Positions 8,164 to 17,605 are shown, counted from the first letter of the stretch. The stretch is 64,000 nucleotides of DNA from JAEZAA01 sp964514485 (GCA_964514485.1 CAZEWG010000011.1:1-64000), one strand, 5' to 3'. The notes: generated by a model from the sequence alone, not told the origin. Translations and numbers: made by a program.

Positions 8164-9174
8164 CTAAACTTCGCTGTTAGCGACAAACTTACTTCTGATG
8201 ATTGAAAAAATCTGCTCTCTCAACTCCCGCGACTCATTCACCAGATGATGACGTCCCTGGGGTAGATAGTGAACTGTTGCACCAGGGAACTTGGCGCACA
8301 ATACCCGCAAATTATGACGCCAATCCACCGTGGTGTCCTGCTGACCTTGCACAATTGTTACCTGCGCCTCAAATGGCGGCATCGCCTCAATCCGCTTGAC
8401 CCAGCGCCGCAAGGCCGTGACCCACTCCACCGACAGAACCTGGGACTGTAATGGGTCGTGACGCCGCACAAAGCGGATAAAGCTCGAGTCATTGGAGTTT
8501 TCGGTAAAGGCACGCTTCCAGGTCCGTACAAACGGCGACACCAGGGTATGCAGCACCACACCCTTGCGAAAGTTCGCCGGTCTCACCAGGGGAGCGAGCA
8601 ACACCAGATGACGGAACAGCGCCCGATCTGGCGGATAGCGGTGGCTCAGCAAGTGGTCCAGCAGCACCGCGCCGCCGGTACTCTGCCCCACCCCATACCA
8701 GGGTTGCGGCAGATGATCGCGGCAGGTGGCGATACAGTCATCCAGCACCTGCTGGTAGTCTTCAAAACTGCGGATCGAGACCGGCTCACCGGAGGAAATC
8801 CCGTGCCCCGGCAGATCGTAGATCATCACCGCCAGGTCCTGCTCCAATAAGTCCCGGATCAAATGGCCATAGAGACCGGCATGGTCAAAATAGCCATGCA
8901 TCACCAACACGCTGCCGCGCGCCCGCTGTGGCCGGAAGATATGCAGCGCCACCCGATACCCCAGGCTCTCAAAGTAGCCCAGCCGGTGGCTCACACCCGG
9001 CAGGCGGGACTCCAAATCAATGCGGTAATAGGCGCAATAGTTGCGCTCGATCTCCGACAGCTCATTTTGATCGCCAAAGTCCAATGGCCGCAGCTGTGCG
9101 ACCAGGTCCTGGCGTTTCCAATAAAAATTGGGAGAGGTCGGCATAAGAGGATCAGAGCCATCCAGCAAGCGCAT
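8164..9174 (-). CDS. Alpha/beta hydrolase (lysophospholipase/monoacylglycerol-lipase-like)
   Basis: A roughly 336-residue serine hydrolase. The nucleophile elbow GQSTGG, the oxyanion region VLVMHGYFDHAGLY and the YDLPGHGISSG segment are those of the PldB/monoglyceride-lipase group, and the catalytic histidine is probably in GRHHLVNE near the C-terminus. The substrate is likely a lysophospholipid or monoacylglycerol, inferred from family only. Start choice is uncertain: the ATG at 9174 has a GGA at suitable distance, another ATG is at 9144, and the open frame runs to a TTG at 9225. There is no signal peptide. Confidence 0.78.
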   Translation of the reverse strand: MRLLDGSDPLMPTSPNFYWKRQDLVAQLRPLDFGDQNELSEIERNYCAYYRIDLESRLPGVSHRLGYFESLGYRVALHIFRPQRARGSVLVMHGYFDHAGLYGHLIRDLLEQDLAVMIYDLPGHGISSGEPVSIRSFEDYQQVLDDCIATCRDHLPQPWYGVGQSTGGAVLLDHLLSHRYPPDRALFRHLVLLAPLVRPANFRKGVVLHTLVSPFVRTWKRAFTENSNDSSFIRFVRRHDPLQSQVLSVEWVTALRRWVKRIEAMPPFEAQVTIVQGQQDTTVDWRHNLRVLCAKFPGATVHYLPQGRHHLVNESRELREQIFSIIRSKFVANSEV

Positions 9175-9319
9175 CAATAGAGTCCAGAACAGTGGAATAC
9201 CTTTAAGACAAATTGGCCGGAACAACCCAACGCTGCTCCGGCCAACACTCCGTTATTCTCCCTAACAGGTCTATTCTCTCAGGCCTTCAGCGGCCTGTGC
9301 GCCCCAACGGAATGGGCTG

Positions 9320-10384
9320 TTACTTGACCTGGGGATCCAGCTCGCCCTTCTCATAGAGCTGGAACATGCGCTCCAGCGAGATGGGTTTGATTTTGGACGC
9401 CTGACCGGCGGTGCCAAACGCCTCATAGCGGGCAATCACGATATCCCGCATCGCCTTGACCGACTCCGCCAAGTATTTACGCGGGTCGAACTCGGCCTTG
9501 TGAGTGGCCAGATAACGGCGAATCGCACCCGTTGATGCCAGTCGCAGGTCGGTGTCGATGTTGACCTTGCGTACGCCGTACTTGATCCCTTCGACGATTT
9601 CCTCCACGGGAACGCCATAGGTCTCTTTGATTTCACCACCGTATTCGTTGATGATCGCCAGCCACTCCTGGGGCACAGAGGACGAGCCGTGCATGACCAG
9701 GTGGGTGTTAGGAATGCGCTCGTGAATGGCCTTGATGCGGTCGATGGCCAGAATGTCGCCAGTGGGCGGACGGCTGAACTTGTAGGCACCATGGCTGGTA
9801 CCAATGGCAATTGCCAGAGCATCCACCTTGGTTTCTTTCACAAACTGGGCGGCTTCTTCCGGATCGGTCAGCATCTGCTCCAGATCCAGGGTGCCCTCAG
9901 CGCCGATACCGTCTTCCTCACCGGCCTGACCGGTTTCCAGGGAGCCCAGGCAGCCCAGCTCACCCTCTACGGAAACACCGCAGGCATGCGCCATTTCAAC
10001 AACCTGACGGGTGACCCGCACGTTGTAGTCGTAATCCATGGGGGTTTTGCCGTCTTCACCCAGGGAGCCATCCATCATCACCGAGGAAAAGCCCAGCTGG
10101 ATTGAACGCTGACACACCGCCGGCGAGGTGCCGTGGTCCTGGTGCATCACCACCGGAATATGAGGAAACTCTTCCACTGCCGCCAGAATCAGGTGACGCA
10201 GGAAAGGCGCACCGGCGTATTTGCGGGCACCGGCAGAAGCCTGAACGATCACCGGACTATCGGTCTTGTCCGCCGCCTCCATAATGGCGCGCATCTGCTC
10301 CAGGTTGTTCACGTTGAAAGCCGGCACGCCGTAACCGAATTCGGCCGCGTGGTCCAGCAGTTGTCGCATGCTAATCAGAGCCAT
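9320..10384 (-). CDS. fba: Fructose-bisphosphate aldolase, class II (Calvin-type)
   Basis: Zinc-dependent aldolase splitting fructose-1,6-bisphosphate into dihydroxyacetone phosphate and glyceraldehyde-3-phosphate. The 354-residue protein has the zinc-ligand block HQDHG (His81, Asp83, His84), the GYGVPAFNVNNLEQ N-terminus and MHGSSSVPQE, all of the class II type-B (CbbA-like) aldolases rather than the E. coli FbaA subtype. A strong AAGGG site precedes the ATG. It is the last gene of tkt-epd-pgk-fba, 38 bases after pgk, and most likely shares that transcript for glycolysis and gluconeogenesis. Confidence 0.95.
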   Translation of the reverse strand: MALISMRQLLDHAAEFGYGVPAFNVNNLEQMRAIMEAADKTDSPVIVQASAGARKYAGAPFLRHLILAAVEEFPHIPVVMHQDHGTSPAVCQRSIQLGFSSVMMDGSLGEDGKTPMDYDYNVRVTRQVVEMAHACGVSVEGELGCLGSLETGQAGEEDGIGAEGTLDLEQMLTDPEEAAQFVKETKVDALAIAIGTSHGAYKFSRPPTGDILAIDRIKAIHERIPNTHLVMHGSSSVPQEWLAIINEYGGEIKETYGVPVEEIVEGIKYGVRKVNIDTDLRLASTGAIRRYLATHKAEFDPRKYLAESVKAMRDIVIARYEAFGTAGQASKIKPISLERMFQLYEKGELDPQVK

Positions 10385-10422
10385 TTTTTAACCCTTCTGT
10401 CTAATATGTGTACGGTGCGGGC

Positions 10423-11586
10423 TTATTCGCCACGCTCCTCAAGTACGGCAACTGCAGGCAGTTTCTTGCCTTCTACAAACTCCAGGAAAGCCCCGCCACC
10501 GGTTGAGATGTAGGAAATCTGGCTTTCCACTCCATATTTGTCGATGGCCGCCAATGTATCACCGCCACCGGCAATAGAGAACGCATCACTCTCCGCGATC
10601 GCCTGGGCCATCACCTTGGTGCCATTGCCAAACTGGTCGAACTCGAACACCCCAACCGGGCCATTCCAAAGAATGGTGCAGGAGTTCTTCAGGATCTCCG
10701 CAAACAGCTGGGCGGTTTCCGGGCCGATATCCAAAATCATCTCGTCGTCGGCCACCTCATCCACCGACTTGGTGGTCGCCTCAGCCGACTCGGCAAACTC
10801 CTTCGCCACCACCACATCGGTGGGCAGCGGAATGTTCACTTTCGCCATCAGTGCCTTGGCGGTGTCGATCAGGTCGTGCTCACACAGGGATTTGCCCACG
10901 TTCTTGCCCGCCGCGGCCAGAAACGTATTGGCAATGCCACCGCCGACGATCAGCTGGTCACAAACCTCGGACAGCGCATTCAGCACATCCAGCTTGGTGG
11001 ACACCTTGGAACCCGCCACAATCGCCACCATCGGGCGCGCCGGCTTATCCAGCGCCTTGCCCAGGGCATCCAGCTCCGCCGCCAGCAAGGGGCCGGCACA
11101 GGCCACGGGAGCGTACTGGGCAACACCATAGGTGGAGCCTTCCGCGCGATGGGCCGTACCAAAGGCATCCATCACGAAGATATCGCACAGGCTGGCGTAC
11201 TGCTTGGCCAGCTCTTCGCTGTTTTTCTTTTCGCCCTTATTAAAGCGAACGTTTTCGAACAACACGATATCGCCATCTTCCAGGGCGAAATTGCCATCCA
11301 GGTAATCTTTTAACAGAGGCACCTCGCGCCCCAGGGCCTGGGCCAGATACTCCGCCACCGGCTTCAGGGAGTTTTCCTCCGTGAACACGCCTTCTTCCGG
11401 ACGGCCCAGGTGGGACATGACCATGACCTTGGCACCCGCTTTCAGGGCCATTTCGATGGTAGGCAGAGATGCTTTGATGCGGGCATCGCTGGTGATCTTT
11501 CCGTCCTTGACCGGCACGTTCAGATCTTCACGGATCAATACACGCTTACCGCGCAGATCCAGACTTGTCATCTTCTTGATCGTCAT
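10423..11586 (-). CDS. pgk: Phosphoglycerate kinase
   Basis: Transfers phosphate between 1,3-bisphosphoglycerate and ADP in glycolysis, or the reverse in gluconeogenesis. The 387-residue length is that of E. coli Pgk. Seen are the N-terminal RVLIREDLNVPVKDG, the SHLGRP loop that binds substrate, the hinge region and the GGGDTLAAI nucleotide-binding motif. The ATG at 11586 gives MTIKKMTSLDL, as in relatives; the open frame extends eight codons further without support. It lies 147 bases after epd and 38 before fba in a conserved epd-pgk-fba order. Confidence 0.96.
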   Translation of the reverse strand: MTIKKMTSLDLRGKRVLIREDLNVPVKDGKITSDARIKASLPTIEMALKAGAKVMVMSHLGRPEEGVFTEENSLKPVAEYLAQALGREVPLLKDYLDGNFALEDGDIVLFENVRFNKGEKKNSEELAKQYASLCDIFVMDAFGTAHRAEGSTYGVAQYAPVACAGPLLAAELDALGKALDKPARPMVAIVAGSKVSTKLDVLNALSEVCDQLIVGGGIANTFLAAAGKNVGKSLCEHDLIDTAKALMAKVNIPLPTDVVVAKEFAESAEATTKSVDEVADDEMILDIGPETAQLFAEILKNSCTILWNGPVGVFEFDQFGNGTKVMAQAIAESDAFSIAGGGDTLAAIDKYGVESQISYISTGGGAFLEFVEGKKLPAVAVLEERGE

Positions 11587-11733
11587 TGATTCATTCCATC
11601 TTGCAGTCATTTTTCAAACTGTTCGCCCTGCCCGCCTCGCAAGCCAGGTGCTTGCACCCAAGCCGGCAGATTCTGGTTCTCACCAAGTCATACAGTCCCG
11701 GGCCCTGCCTTCACGCTCGCCAGTCACGAGCCT

Positions 11734-12774
11734 TTATGAAGCAGAACCAGAGGCAGGTCCGCAACGATGTAGCCAGGTCCGGGCCACATCCAACATCCGA
11801 TTGGCAAAACTCCATTCGTTGTCGAACCAGACCACCAGCTTAATCAACCGCTTGCCGCTGACTTTGGTCTGGGAACCATCAATAATGGAGGAGCGGGCGT
11901 CGTGATTGAAATCACAGGACGCCAGGGGCTCCTCGGTGTACCCCATCAACCCGGGGAACTGCAGCTGCGAGGCTTCCTGCAACAGGCGATTGACTTCCTC
12001 GGTATCCGTATCCCGCGCCACGCAGACACTCAAGTCAATCAGGGACACATTGATCACCGGAACCCGCAGCGCATTGGCCTCCAGCTTGCCCGAAAGCTCC
12101 GGCAGTAAGCGCTCAATGCCGCGAGCAAGCCCGGTATTCACCGGAATGATAGACTGAAGCGCACTTCGTGTACGACGCAGATCCTGATGGCGGTAACCAT
12201 CAATCACCGGCTGATCGTTCATGACCGAGTGCACTGTCGTCATCACCCCCCGCTCAATTCCCAACTGTTCGTGCACCACCTTGAGTACCGGCACAATACA
12301 GTTGGTCGTACAGGAGGCCGCTGAGACCACCCGCTGCTGGGCACTCAGCACGGATTCGTTAATGCCATAGACGATCGTGGCATCCACGTCCGCCTCCGCG
12401 GGCTGGGAAAACAGTACCCGCCGGGCCCCACTGTGCAGATGCTTTTCCGACGTGGCCCGATCACTGAAAGAGCCCGTGCACTCCAATACCAGATCCACCT
12501 CCAGCTCGCCCCAGGGCAGCAGCCCCGGGTCCGGCTGGTGGGAGACCTGGATCACGTCACCATTGACGATCAGGCAGTCGTCACGAGTCTCCACCGTTCC
12601 CTGGAATCGTCCGTGGGTGGTGTCATATCGGGTCAGATAAGCAATGGTTTCAAGACTGGCCAGCTCATTGATCGCCACCACCTGAATGTCGTGGCGATAG
12701 CCGGACTCATAGAGCGCCCGGAGCACTGACTGCCCGATGCGCCCATAGCCATTGATTGCAACCCGATAACTCAT
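11734..12774 (-). CDS. epd: Erythrose-4-phosphate dehydrogenase
   Basis: A GAPDH-fold NAD-dependent dehydrogenase. The 346-residue product matches Epd rather than GapA: YDTTHGRF, the SAASCTTNC active site (Cys155), SVMNDQPVIDGY, RRTRSALQSIIPV and NHDARSSIIDG correspond to the Epd forms I recall. Epd oxidises erythrose-4-phosphate to 4-phosphoerythronate, the first step of pyridoxal-phosphate synthesis. Position between tkt, which makes erythrose-4-phosphate, and pgk is the classic order. The start at 12774 places MSYRVAINGYGRIG at the N-terminus. A secondary glyceraldehyde-3-phosphate activity cannot be excluded, and no separate gap gene is in this window. Confidence 0.9.
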   Translation of the reverse strand: MSYRVAINGYGRIGQSVLRALYESGYRHDIQVVAINELASLETIAYLTRYDTTHGRFQGTVETRDDCLIVNGDVIQVSHQPDPGLLPWGELEVDLVLECTGSFSDRATSEKHLHSGARRVLFSQPAEADVDATIVYGINESVLSAQQRVVSAASCTTNCIVPVLKVVHEQLGIERGVMTTVHSVMNDQPVIDGYRHQDLRRTRSALQSIIPVNTGLARGIERLLPELSGKLEANALRVPVINVSLIDLSVCVARDTDTEEVNRLLQEASQLQFPGLMGYTEEPLASCDFNHDARSSIIDGSQTKVSGKRLIKLVVWFDNEWSFANRMLDVARTWLHRCGPASGSAS

Positions 12775-12812
12775 CTGCCCTGGAGACTCCTCAACACCCG
12801 ACAGAGCTTGAC

Positions 12813-14810
12813 TCAATCCAACAGCTCGCCAGCTACTTCGAGCACGTTATCAACCGTGAAGCCGAACTCCTTGAACAGATCTCCCGCCGGGGCGGATTCA
12901 CCGAAGGTACGCATCCCGATCACGCGGCCGTCAATACCCACGTACTTGTACCAGTAGTCTTCATGAGCCGCTTCGATGGCGATCCGGGCTGTCACATCCA
13001 GTGGCAACACCTCCATGCGATACATCACGTCCTGGCGCTCGAATACATCCGCACAGGGCATGGAGACAACCCGGACCTTGCGGCCTTCGGCCGTTAACCG
13101 GTCCGCGGCCTCTACCGCCAGCCCCACCTCGGAACCAGTGGCAATCAGGATCAGCTCAGGGGTGCCGTCGCAATCCTTCAGGATATAACCACCACGGGCC
13201 ACATTGGCCAGCTGCTCATCAGTACGGGGCTGATGGGGCAGGTTTTGGCGGGAGAAGATCAAAGATGTCGGGCCATCCTGACGCTGCAGGGCCGCTTTCC
13301 AGGCCACGGCAGACTCCACCGTGTCACAGGGGCGCCACAGGCTCATGTTTGGCGTCATCCGCAGGCTAGCCAGCTGCTCAACCGGCTGGTGGGTCGGGCC
13401 GTCTTCACCCAGGCCAATGGAGTCGTGGGTAAACACATAGATCACCCGCTGCTTCATCAGGGCCGACATCCGCACCGCGTTACGAGCGTATTCCATAAAG
13501 ATCAGGAAGGTCGCGCCATAGGGTACGAAGCCGCCGTGCAGTGCAATACCGTTCATCACGGCAGCCATGCCGAACTCACGCACACCGTAGAAGATATAGT
13601 TGCCGCTGGCGTCTTCCCGGGTCAGCCCTTTCGCGCCAGACCAAAGAGTCAGGTTGGAACCGGCCAAGTCCGCGGAACCACCCATAAACTCCGGCAAATG
13701 GGGGCCGAACGCATTCAGGCAGTTTTGGGAAGCCTTACGGGTGGCAATGGTTTCACCCTTGTCCTGGCACTGACGGATATAGTCCTGGGCCAGTTTGTCG
13801 AAATCCGCCGGCAGCTCACCGGACAGGCGGCGTTTCAATTCAGCAGCCAGCTCCGGATACTTCTCGGCATAGGCCTGCTGCAGGTCGTTCCACTCGGCCT
13901 GGAGCTTCGCGCCCTGGGCACGTGCGTCCCACGCCTGATAGACCTCATCTTCAATCACAAAAGGCTCGTGCTCCCACTTCAGGAAGGCACGGGTCGCGCA
14001 AATCTCGTCATCACCCAGCGGGGCACCATGGCACTCTTCCTTGCCTTGCTTGTTGGGAGAGCCGTAGCCGATGATGGTCTTGCAGCAGATGATAGTCGGC
14101 TGGGTGGTGTTGGCACGGGCCTGCTCGATGGCGGCTTTAACGGCGTCGGCGTCATGGCCATCCACATTGGGGATCACCTGCCAGCCATAGGACTCGAAGC
14201 GCTTGGGCGTATCGTCGGTAAACCAGCCCTGAACCTCGCCATCGATGGAAATGCCGTTGTCGTCATAGAAGGCAATCAGTTTGCCCAGACCCAGGGTGCC
14301 CGCCAGGGAGCAAACCTCATGGGAAATGCCTTCCATCAAACAGCCGTCGCCCAGGAACACATAGGTATAGTGGTCGATCAGGTTGAAGCCGTCGCGGTTG
14401 AACTGGGCCGCCAGGGCCTTCTCGGCAATGGCCATCCCCACCGCATTGGCCAGCCCCTGCCCCAGCGGGCCAGTGGTGGTTTCCACACCCGGCGTATAGC
14501 CATACTCGGGGTGCCCCGGTGTTTTGGAGTGCAGCTGGCGGAAGTTTTTCAGGTCTTCAATCGACAGGTCATAACCAGCCAGGTGCAACAGGGAATATTG
14601 CAGCATGGAACCGTGACCATTCGACAGAATGAAGCGATCCCGGTTGGGCCATTGCGGGTCCTGGGGGTTATGACGGAGGTAGTCCCGCCAGAGGACTTCG
14701 GCAATATCAGCCATGCCCATGGGCGCACCCGGATGGCCTGACTTGGCCTTTTGAACGGCGTCCATGCTCAACGCCCGAATGGCATTGGCTAGTTGTTTAC
14801 GCGACGGCAT
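12813..14810 (-). CDS. tkt: Transketolase
   Basis: Thiamine-diphosphate enzyme moving two-carbon ketol units in the pentose phosphate pathway, producing and using erythrose-4-phosphate. The 665-residue length and motifs are canonical: SGHPGAPMGMADIAE near the N-terminus, TGPLGQGLANAVG, the ThDP motif GDGCLMEGISHE running to DDNGISIDG, and THDSIGLGEDGPTHQPVEQL. The ATG at 14810 begins MPSRKQLANAIRALSMD. It is the first gene of the tkt-epd-pgk-fba cluster with 38 bases to epd, and is divergent from an ArsR-type regulator gene. Confidence 0.96.
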   Translation of the reverse strand: MPSRKQLANAIRALSMDAVQKAKSGHPGAPMGMADIAEVLWRDYLRHNPQDPQWPNRDRFILSNGHGSMLQYSLLHLAGYDLSIEDLKNFRQLHSKTPGHPEYGYTPGVETTTGPLGQGLANAVGMAIAEKALAAQFNRDGFNLIDHYTYVFLGDGCLMEGISHEVCSLAGTLGLGKLIAFYDDNGISIDGEVQGWFTDDTPKRFESYGWQVIPNVDGHDADAVKAAIEQARANTTQPTIICCKTIIGYGSPNKQGKEECHGAPLGDDEICATRAFLKWEHEPFVIEDEVYQAWDARAQGAKLQAEWNDLQQAYAEKYPELAAELKRRLSGELPADFDKLAQDYIRQCQDKGETIATRKASQNCLNAFGPHLPEFMGGSADLAGSNLTLWSGAKGLTREDASGNYIFYGVREFGMAAVMNGIALHGGFVPYGATFLIFMEYARNAVRMSALMKQRVIYVFTHDSIGLGEDGPTHQPVEQLASLRMTPNMSLWRPCDTVESAVAWKAALQRQDGPTSLIFSRQNLPHQPRTDEQLANVARGGYILKDCDGTPELILIATGSEVGLAVEAADRLTAEGRKVRVVSMPCADVFERQDVMYRMEVLPLDVTARIAIEAAHEDYWYKYVGIDGRVIGMRTFGESAPAGDLFKEFGFTVDNVLEVAGELLD

Positions 14811-14944
14811 CAGAATCTCCCGGAGTATCACTTAGGAAAAAGCGCTAAAAAAGACACTAAAGAAACGAGGCGGCTATTTTCCTCTATCCAGCGATTGTGA
14901 GCAAATCTGCTTGCCAAATCGGACCTGCGCAAAACCAAAAAGAT

Positions 14945-14968
14945 CTATATCAAAATTTTTCGATATAG
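14945..14968. promoter_or_regulatory. Candidate operator of the ArsR/SahR-like regulator
   Basis: Perfect 7-bp inverted arms CTATATC and GATATAG are separated by ten A/T-rich bases, 39 bases before the regulator start. An operator here would fit autoregulation. A weaker, differently spaced ATAT/GAT pattern occurs before metK at about 16196-16214. Confidence 0.5.
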
Positions 14969-15007
14969 TTATTGTGTCTCCCGGACACGGTTGCTACACT
15001 GCGCGCC

Positions 15008-16015
15008 ATGACAACGATCTACGCAGCCCAGGAAGCGGTCACCCCAGCCGACACCGCTCTACTTTCCGATCTGGCCGCCATGCACAAAGCATGCGGGGAT
15101 TTGCTGCGACTAGAGATTTTGCGAGCCCTGCGCCACAACGCGTTCGGCGTGCTGGAACTTTGCAACCTGTTCGATGTGCGCCAGCCAGCCATGAGCCATC
15201 ATCTCAAGGTTCTGGCCAAGGCCGGCCTGGTTGAAACCCAGCGGGAAGGAAACACCATTTTTTACCGGCGCACCCTGGCGACCGGTGAAACCCTAATCGA
15301 AGAGGCGATTCGCAGCCTCTACATGGTGATTGATCAGGTGGAGCTGTCACCCCTGTACCGGGAGCGCCTGCAAGAAATCCTGTCCCAGCGGGCGGAGCTG
15401 TCACAAGCCTTTTTTGCCCGCCATGCCGACGAGTTCCGGGCCCAGCAGGAGCTGATTGCCACCTACGACTACTATGCCGAGCCAGCCCTGGAAGTATTGC
15501 TGGCGGCAGATTTGACCGAGCAGGCCAAGGTCCTGGAGATCGGCCCTGGGGAAGGGGCTTTTTTGGGAGAGCTCTCTCCCCGCTTTCACCAGGTGATCGC
15601 GCTGGACAACTCCGCCGATCTGCTGGCCCGCGCCCGCACTCTGGCCTCGGAACAGGGCTGGAACAACATCGAGTTCATCCTCGGTGACACCACCGCGGCG
15701 ATTGAGCGGGGGCTTAAGGTCGATGCCATTGTGATGAATATGGTGCTGCACCATGTTCCGGCACCGGCGGATTTATTTGAAGACTGCTACCAGCTGCTGG
15801 AAGACGGTGGCGCCCTGGTGGTCACGGACCTGGGCCGGCATGACCAGACCTGGGTCAAGGATAGCTGCGGCGACCTTTGGCTGGGCTTTGACCCGGCCGA
15901 TCTGACCGCCTGGGCGGAGGAAGCCGGTTTTAGTGAAGGCACCAGCCTGTACATTGGTGTCCGTAACGGCTTCCAGGTACAGATTCGGCAGTTCCTGAAA
16001 CAGGAACGCCAATAA
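15008..16015 (+). CDS. ArsR-family regulator fused to a SAM-dependent methyltransferase domain (SahR-like)
   Basis: A 335-residue two-domain protein. Residues about 20-95 form an ArsR winged helix (LRLEILRALRHNAFGVLELC, then RQPAMSHHLKVLAKAGLV). Residues about 150-320 form a class I methyltransferase fold with motif I VLEIGPGEGAFLGEL and the acidic end ALDNS. Such fusions next to methionine-cycle genes match SahR, described as a SAH-responsive repressor of the SAM cycle in Proteobacteria. The next genes are metK, ahcY and metF, which supports that role. The methyltransferase domain may serve only as a SAH/SAM sensor. The ATG at 15008 is preferred over an upstream frame start that would overlap the operator region. 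Confidence 0.82.
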   Translation: MTTIYAAQEAVTPADTALLSDLAAMHKACGDLLRLEILRALRHNAFGVLELCNLFDVRQPAMSHHLKVLAKAGLVETQREGNTIFYRRTLATGETLIEEAIRSLYMVIDQVELSPLYRERLQEILSQRAELSQAFFARHADEFRAQQELIATYDYYAEPALEVLLAADLTEQAKVLEIGPGEGAFLGELSPRFHQVIALDNSADLLARARTLASEQGWNNIEFILGDTTAAIERGLKVDAIVMNMVLHHVPAPADLFEDCYQLLEDGGALVVTDLGRHDQTWVKDSCGDLWLGFDPADLTAWAEEAGFSEGTSLYIGVRNGFQVQIRQFLKQERQ

Positions 16016-16104
16016 TTTCAGGTTCTGGATCCAGCTCCATCCGGGGCCGGCGCCAGGCCTGGAAAAACCGTCCGGCTTGAGAGAGCGGGACGAATTTAAC
16101 TGAA

Positions 16105-16190
16105 GAGACTTCTGCAAAGCGCCATTCGCAGTAGCCACAGCGCCGGAGCGTTCCGCGCCCTGTGAGCGGAGTGAGCTTTGCAGAGGTCTC
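16105..16190. repeat. 86-bp palindromic element in the metK leader
   Basis: The terminal arms GAGACTTCTGCAAAGC and GCTTTGCAGAGGTCTC pair over 16 positions with one G-U, and the interior forms further stems (CACAG/CTGTG and CGGA/TCCG). It ends 45 bases before the metK start. It could be a small non-autonomous mobile element or a structured mRNA leader; no target duplication is obvious at its ends. Confidence 0.6.
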
Positions 16191-16235
16191 CGGATGATAT
16201 TTGAACCTTTGATTGTTAAATAAGGACTTAAACTC

Positions 16236-17462
16236 ATGAGCGAATATTCTGTTTTTACCTCCGAGTCTGTCTCTGAAGGCCATCCGGACAAAATTGCCGA
16301 CCAGATTTCCGATGCCGTGCTCGACGCCATCATCGCCCAGGACAAATACGCCCGTGTGGCCTGCGAAACCATGGTCAAAACCGGCGTTGCCATCATTGCC
16401 GGCGAAGTCACCACCAGTGCCTGGGTTGACCTGGAAGAGCTGGTCCGTGGCGTGATCAACGATATCGGCTACACCTCCTCCGCCGTGGGCTTTGACGGTG
16501 CCACCTGTGGCGTGATCAACATCATCGGCAAGCAGTCCGTGGACATCGCCCAAGGTGTGGACCGTGCCAAGCCGGAAGACCAGGGTGCCGGTGACCAGGG
16601 CCTGATGTTCGGTTACGCCAGCAACGAAACCGACGTGCTGATGCCGGCTCCGATCGTCTACTCCCACCGTCTGGTGGAGCGTCAGGCCGAGGCCCGTAAA
16701 TCCGGCCTGCTGCCCTGGCTGCGCCCGGACGCCAAGAGCCAGGTCACCTGCCGCTATGAAAACGGCAAAGTGGTCGGCATCGACGCCATCGTGCTGTCCA
16801 CCCAGCACAACCCGGAAGTCAAAGCCTCCGACCTGGAAGAAGCGGTGATGGAACTCATCATCAAGCACGTGATTCCGGCTGAGCTGATCGATAAGAACAC
16901 CAAGTTCCACATCAACCCGACCGGCTCCTTCGTGATCGGCGGCCCGGTGGGCGACTGCGGTCTGACCGGCCGTAAGATCATCGTGGACAGCTACGGCGGT
17001 ATGGCCCGTCACGGCGGCGGTGCGTTCTCCGGTAAGGATCCGTCCAAGGTAGACCGTTCCGCAGCCTACGCCGGCCGCTATGTCGCCAAGAACGTGGTGG
17101 CAGCTGGTCTGGCGGATCGCTGTGAAATCCAGGTGTCTTACGCCATTGGTGTGGCAGAGCCCACCTCCATTTCCGTAAACACCTTCGGCACTGGCAAGAT
17201 CGACGACAGCCGCCTGATCGGCCTGATCCGCGAGCACTTCGACCTGCGTCCCTACGCCATCACCAAGATGCTGGACCTGCTGCACCCGATGTATCGCCCG
17301 ACCGCGGCCTATGGCCACTTCGGACGCAACCCGTTCGAAATGACTTACGAGTGGGATGAGATCGAAGGCGGCAAGAAAGTGAAGAAGTCCGAAAGCTTCA
17401 CCGCTTTCACCTGGGAGCGCACCGACAAGGCCGACGCCCTGCGCGCCGCAGCCGGGCTGTAA
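16236..17462 (+). CDS. metK: S-adenosylmethionine synthetase
   Basis: Makes SAM from methionine and ATP in the cytosol. The 408-residue sequence carries the family blocks SEGHPDKIADQISDAVLDAI, GAGDQGLMFGYA (substrate loop), GPVGDCGLTGRKIIVDSYGG and GGGAFSGKDPSKVDRSAAY. It is somewhat longer than E. coli MetK (about 384), with extra sequence in the GFDGATCGVINIIGKQSVDI region and at the C-terminus. It follows the SahR-like regulator by 220 bases that include an 86-bp palindrome, and precedes ahcY, forming a SAM-cycle gene group. SAH-linked repression is expected but inferred. Confidence 0.96.
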   Translation: MSEYSVFTSESVSEGHPDKIADQISDAVLDAIIAQDKYARVACETMVKTGVAIIAGEVTTSAWVDLEELVRGVINDIGYTSSAVGFDGATCGVINIIGKQSVDIAQGVDRAKPEDQGAGDQGLMFGYASNETDVLMPAPIVYSHRLVERQAEARKSGLLPWLRPDAKSQVTCRYENGKVVGIDAIVLSTQHNPEVKASDLEEAVMELIIKHVIPAELIDKNTKFHINPTGSFVIGGPVGDCGLTGRKIIVDSYGGMARHGGGAFSGKDPSKVDRSAAYAGRYVAKNVVAAGLADRCEIQVSYAIGVAEPTSISVNTFGTGKIDDSRLIGLIREHFDLRPYAITKMLDLLHPMYRPTAAYGHFGRNPFEMTYEWDEIEGGKKVKKSESFTAFTWERTDKADALRAAAGL

Positions 17463-17466
17463 GTCA

Positions 17467-17605
17467 CCCTCCCCTCTCCCTCCTGGGGAGAGGGGCCGGG
17501 GGAGAGGGCCGGGACTCGCATACAGGTGCGAAGCCTTGTACGGGCCTGAGAAATTGGCCCTCTCCCTACGCGGGCCGCCCTAACCCTCTCCCCAGAGGGA
17601 GAGGG
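17467..17605 (+). repeat. Intergenic GC-rich repeat, copy 2, upstream of ahcY
   Basis: Same A-then-B order as copy 1: CCCTCTCCCTCCTGGGGAGA at the left and CTACGCGGGCCGCCCTAACC with a terminal CTCTCCCC/GGGAGAG stem at the right. The spacer includes CTCGCATACAGGTGCG. It is an inverted match of copy 3, so ahcY lies between two oppositely oriented copies. Confidence 0.85.

Noticed and set aside
13233..14741. Long plus-strand open frame opposite tkt, and similar ones opposite the FAD dehydrogenase, metK, ahcY and sufB
   Set aside because: Each mirrors a secure gene on the other strand and has no family features or ribosome site.
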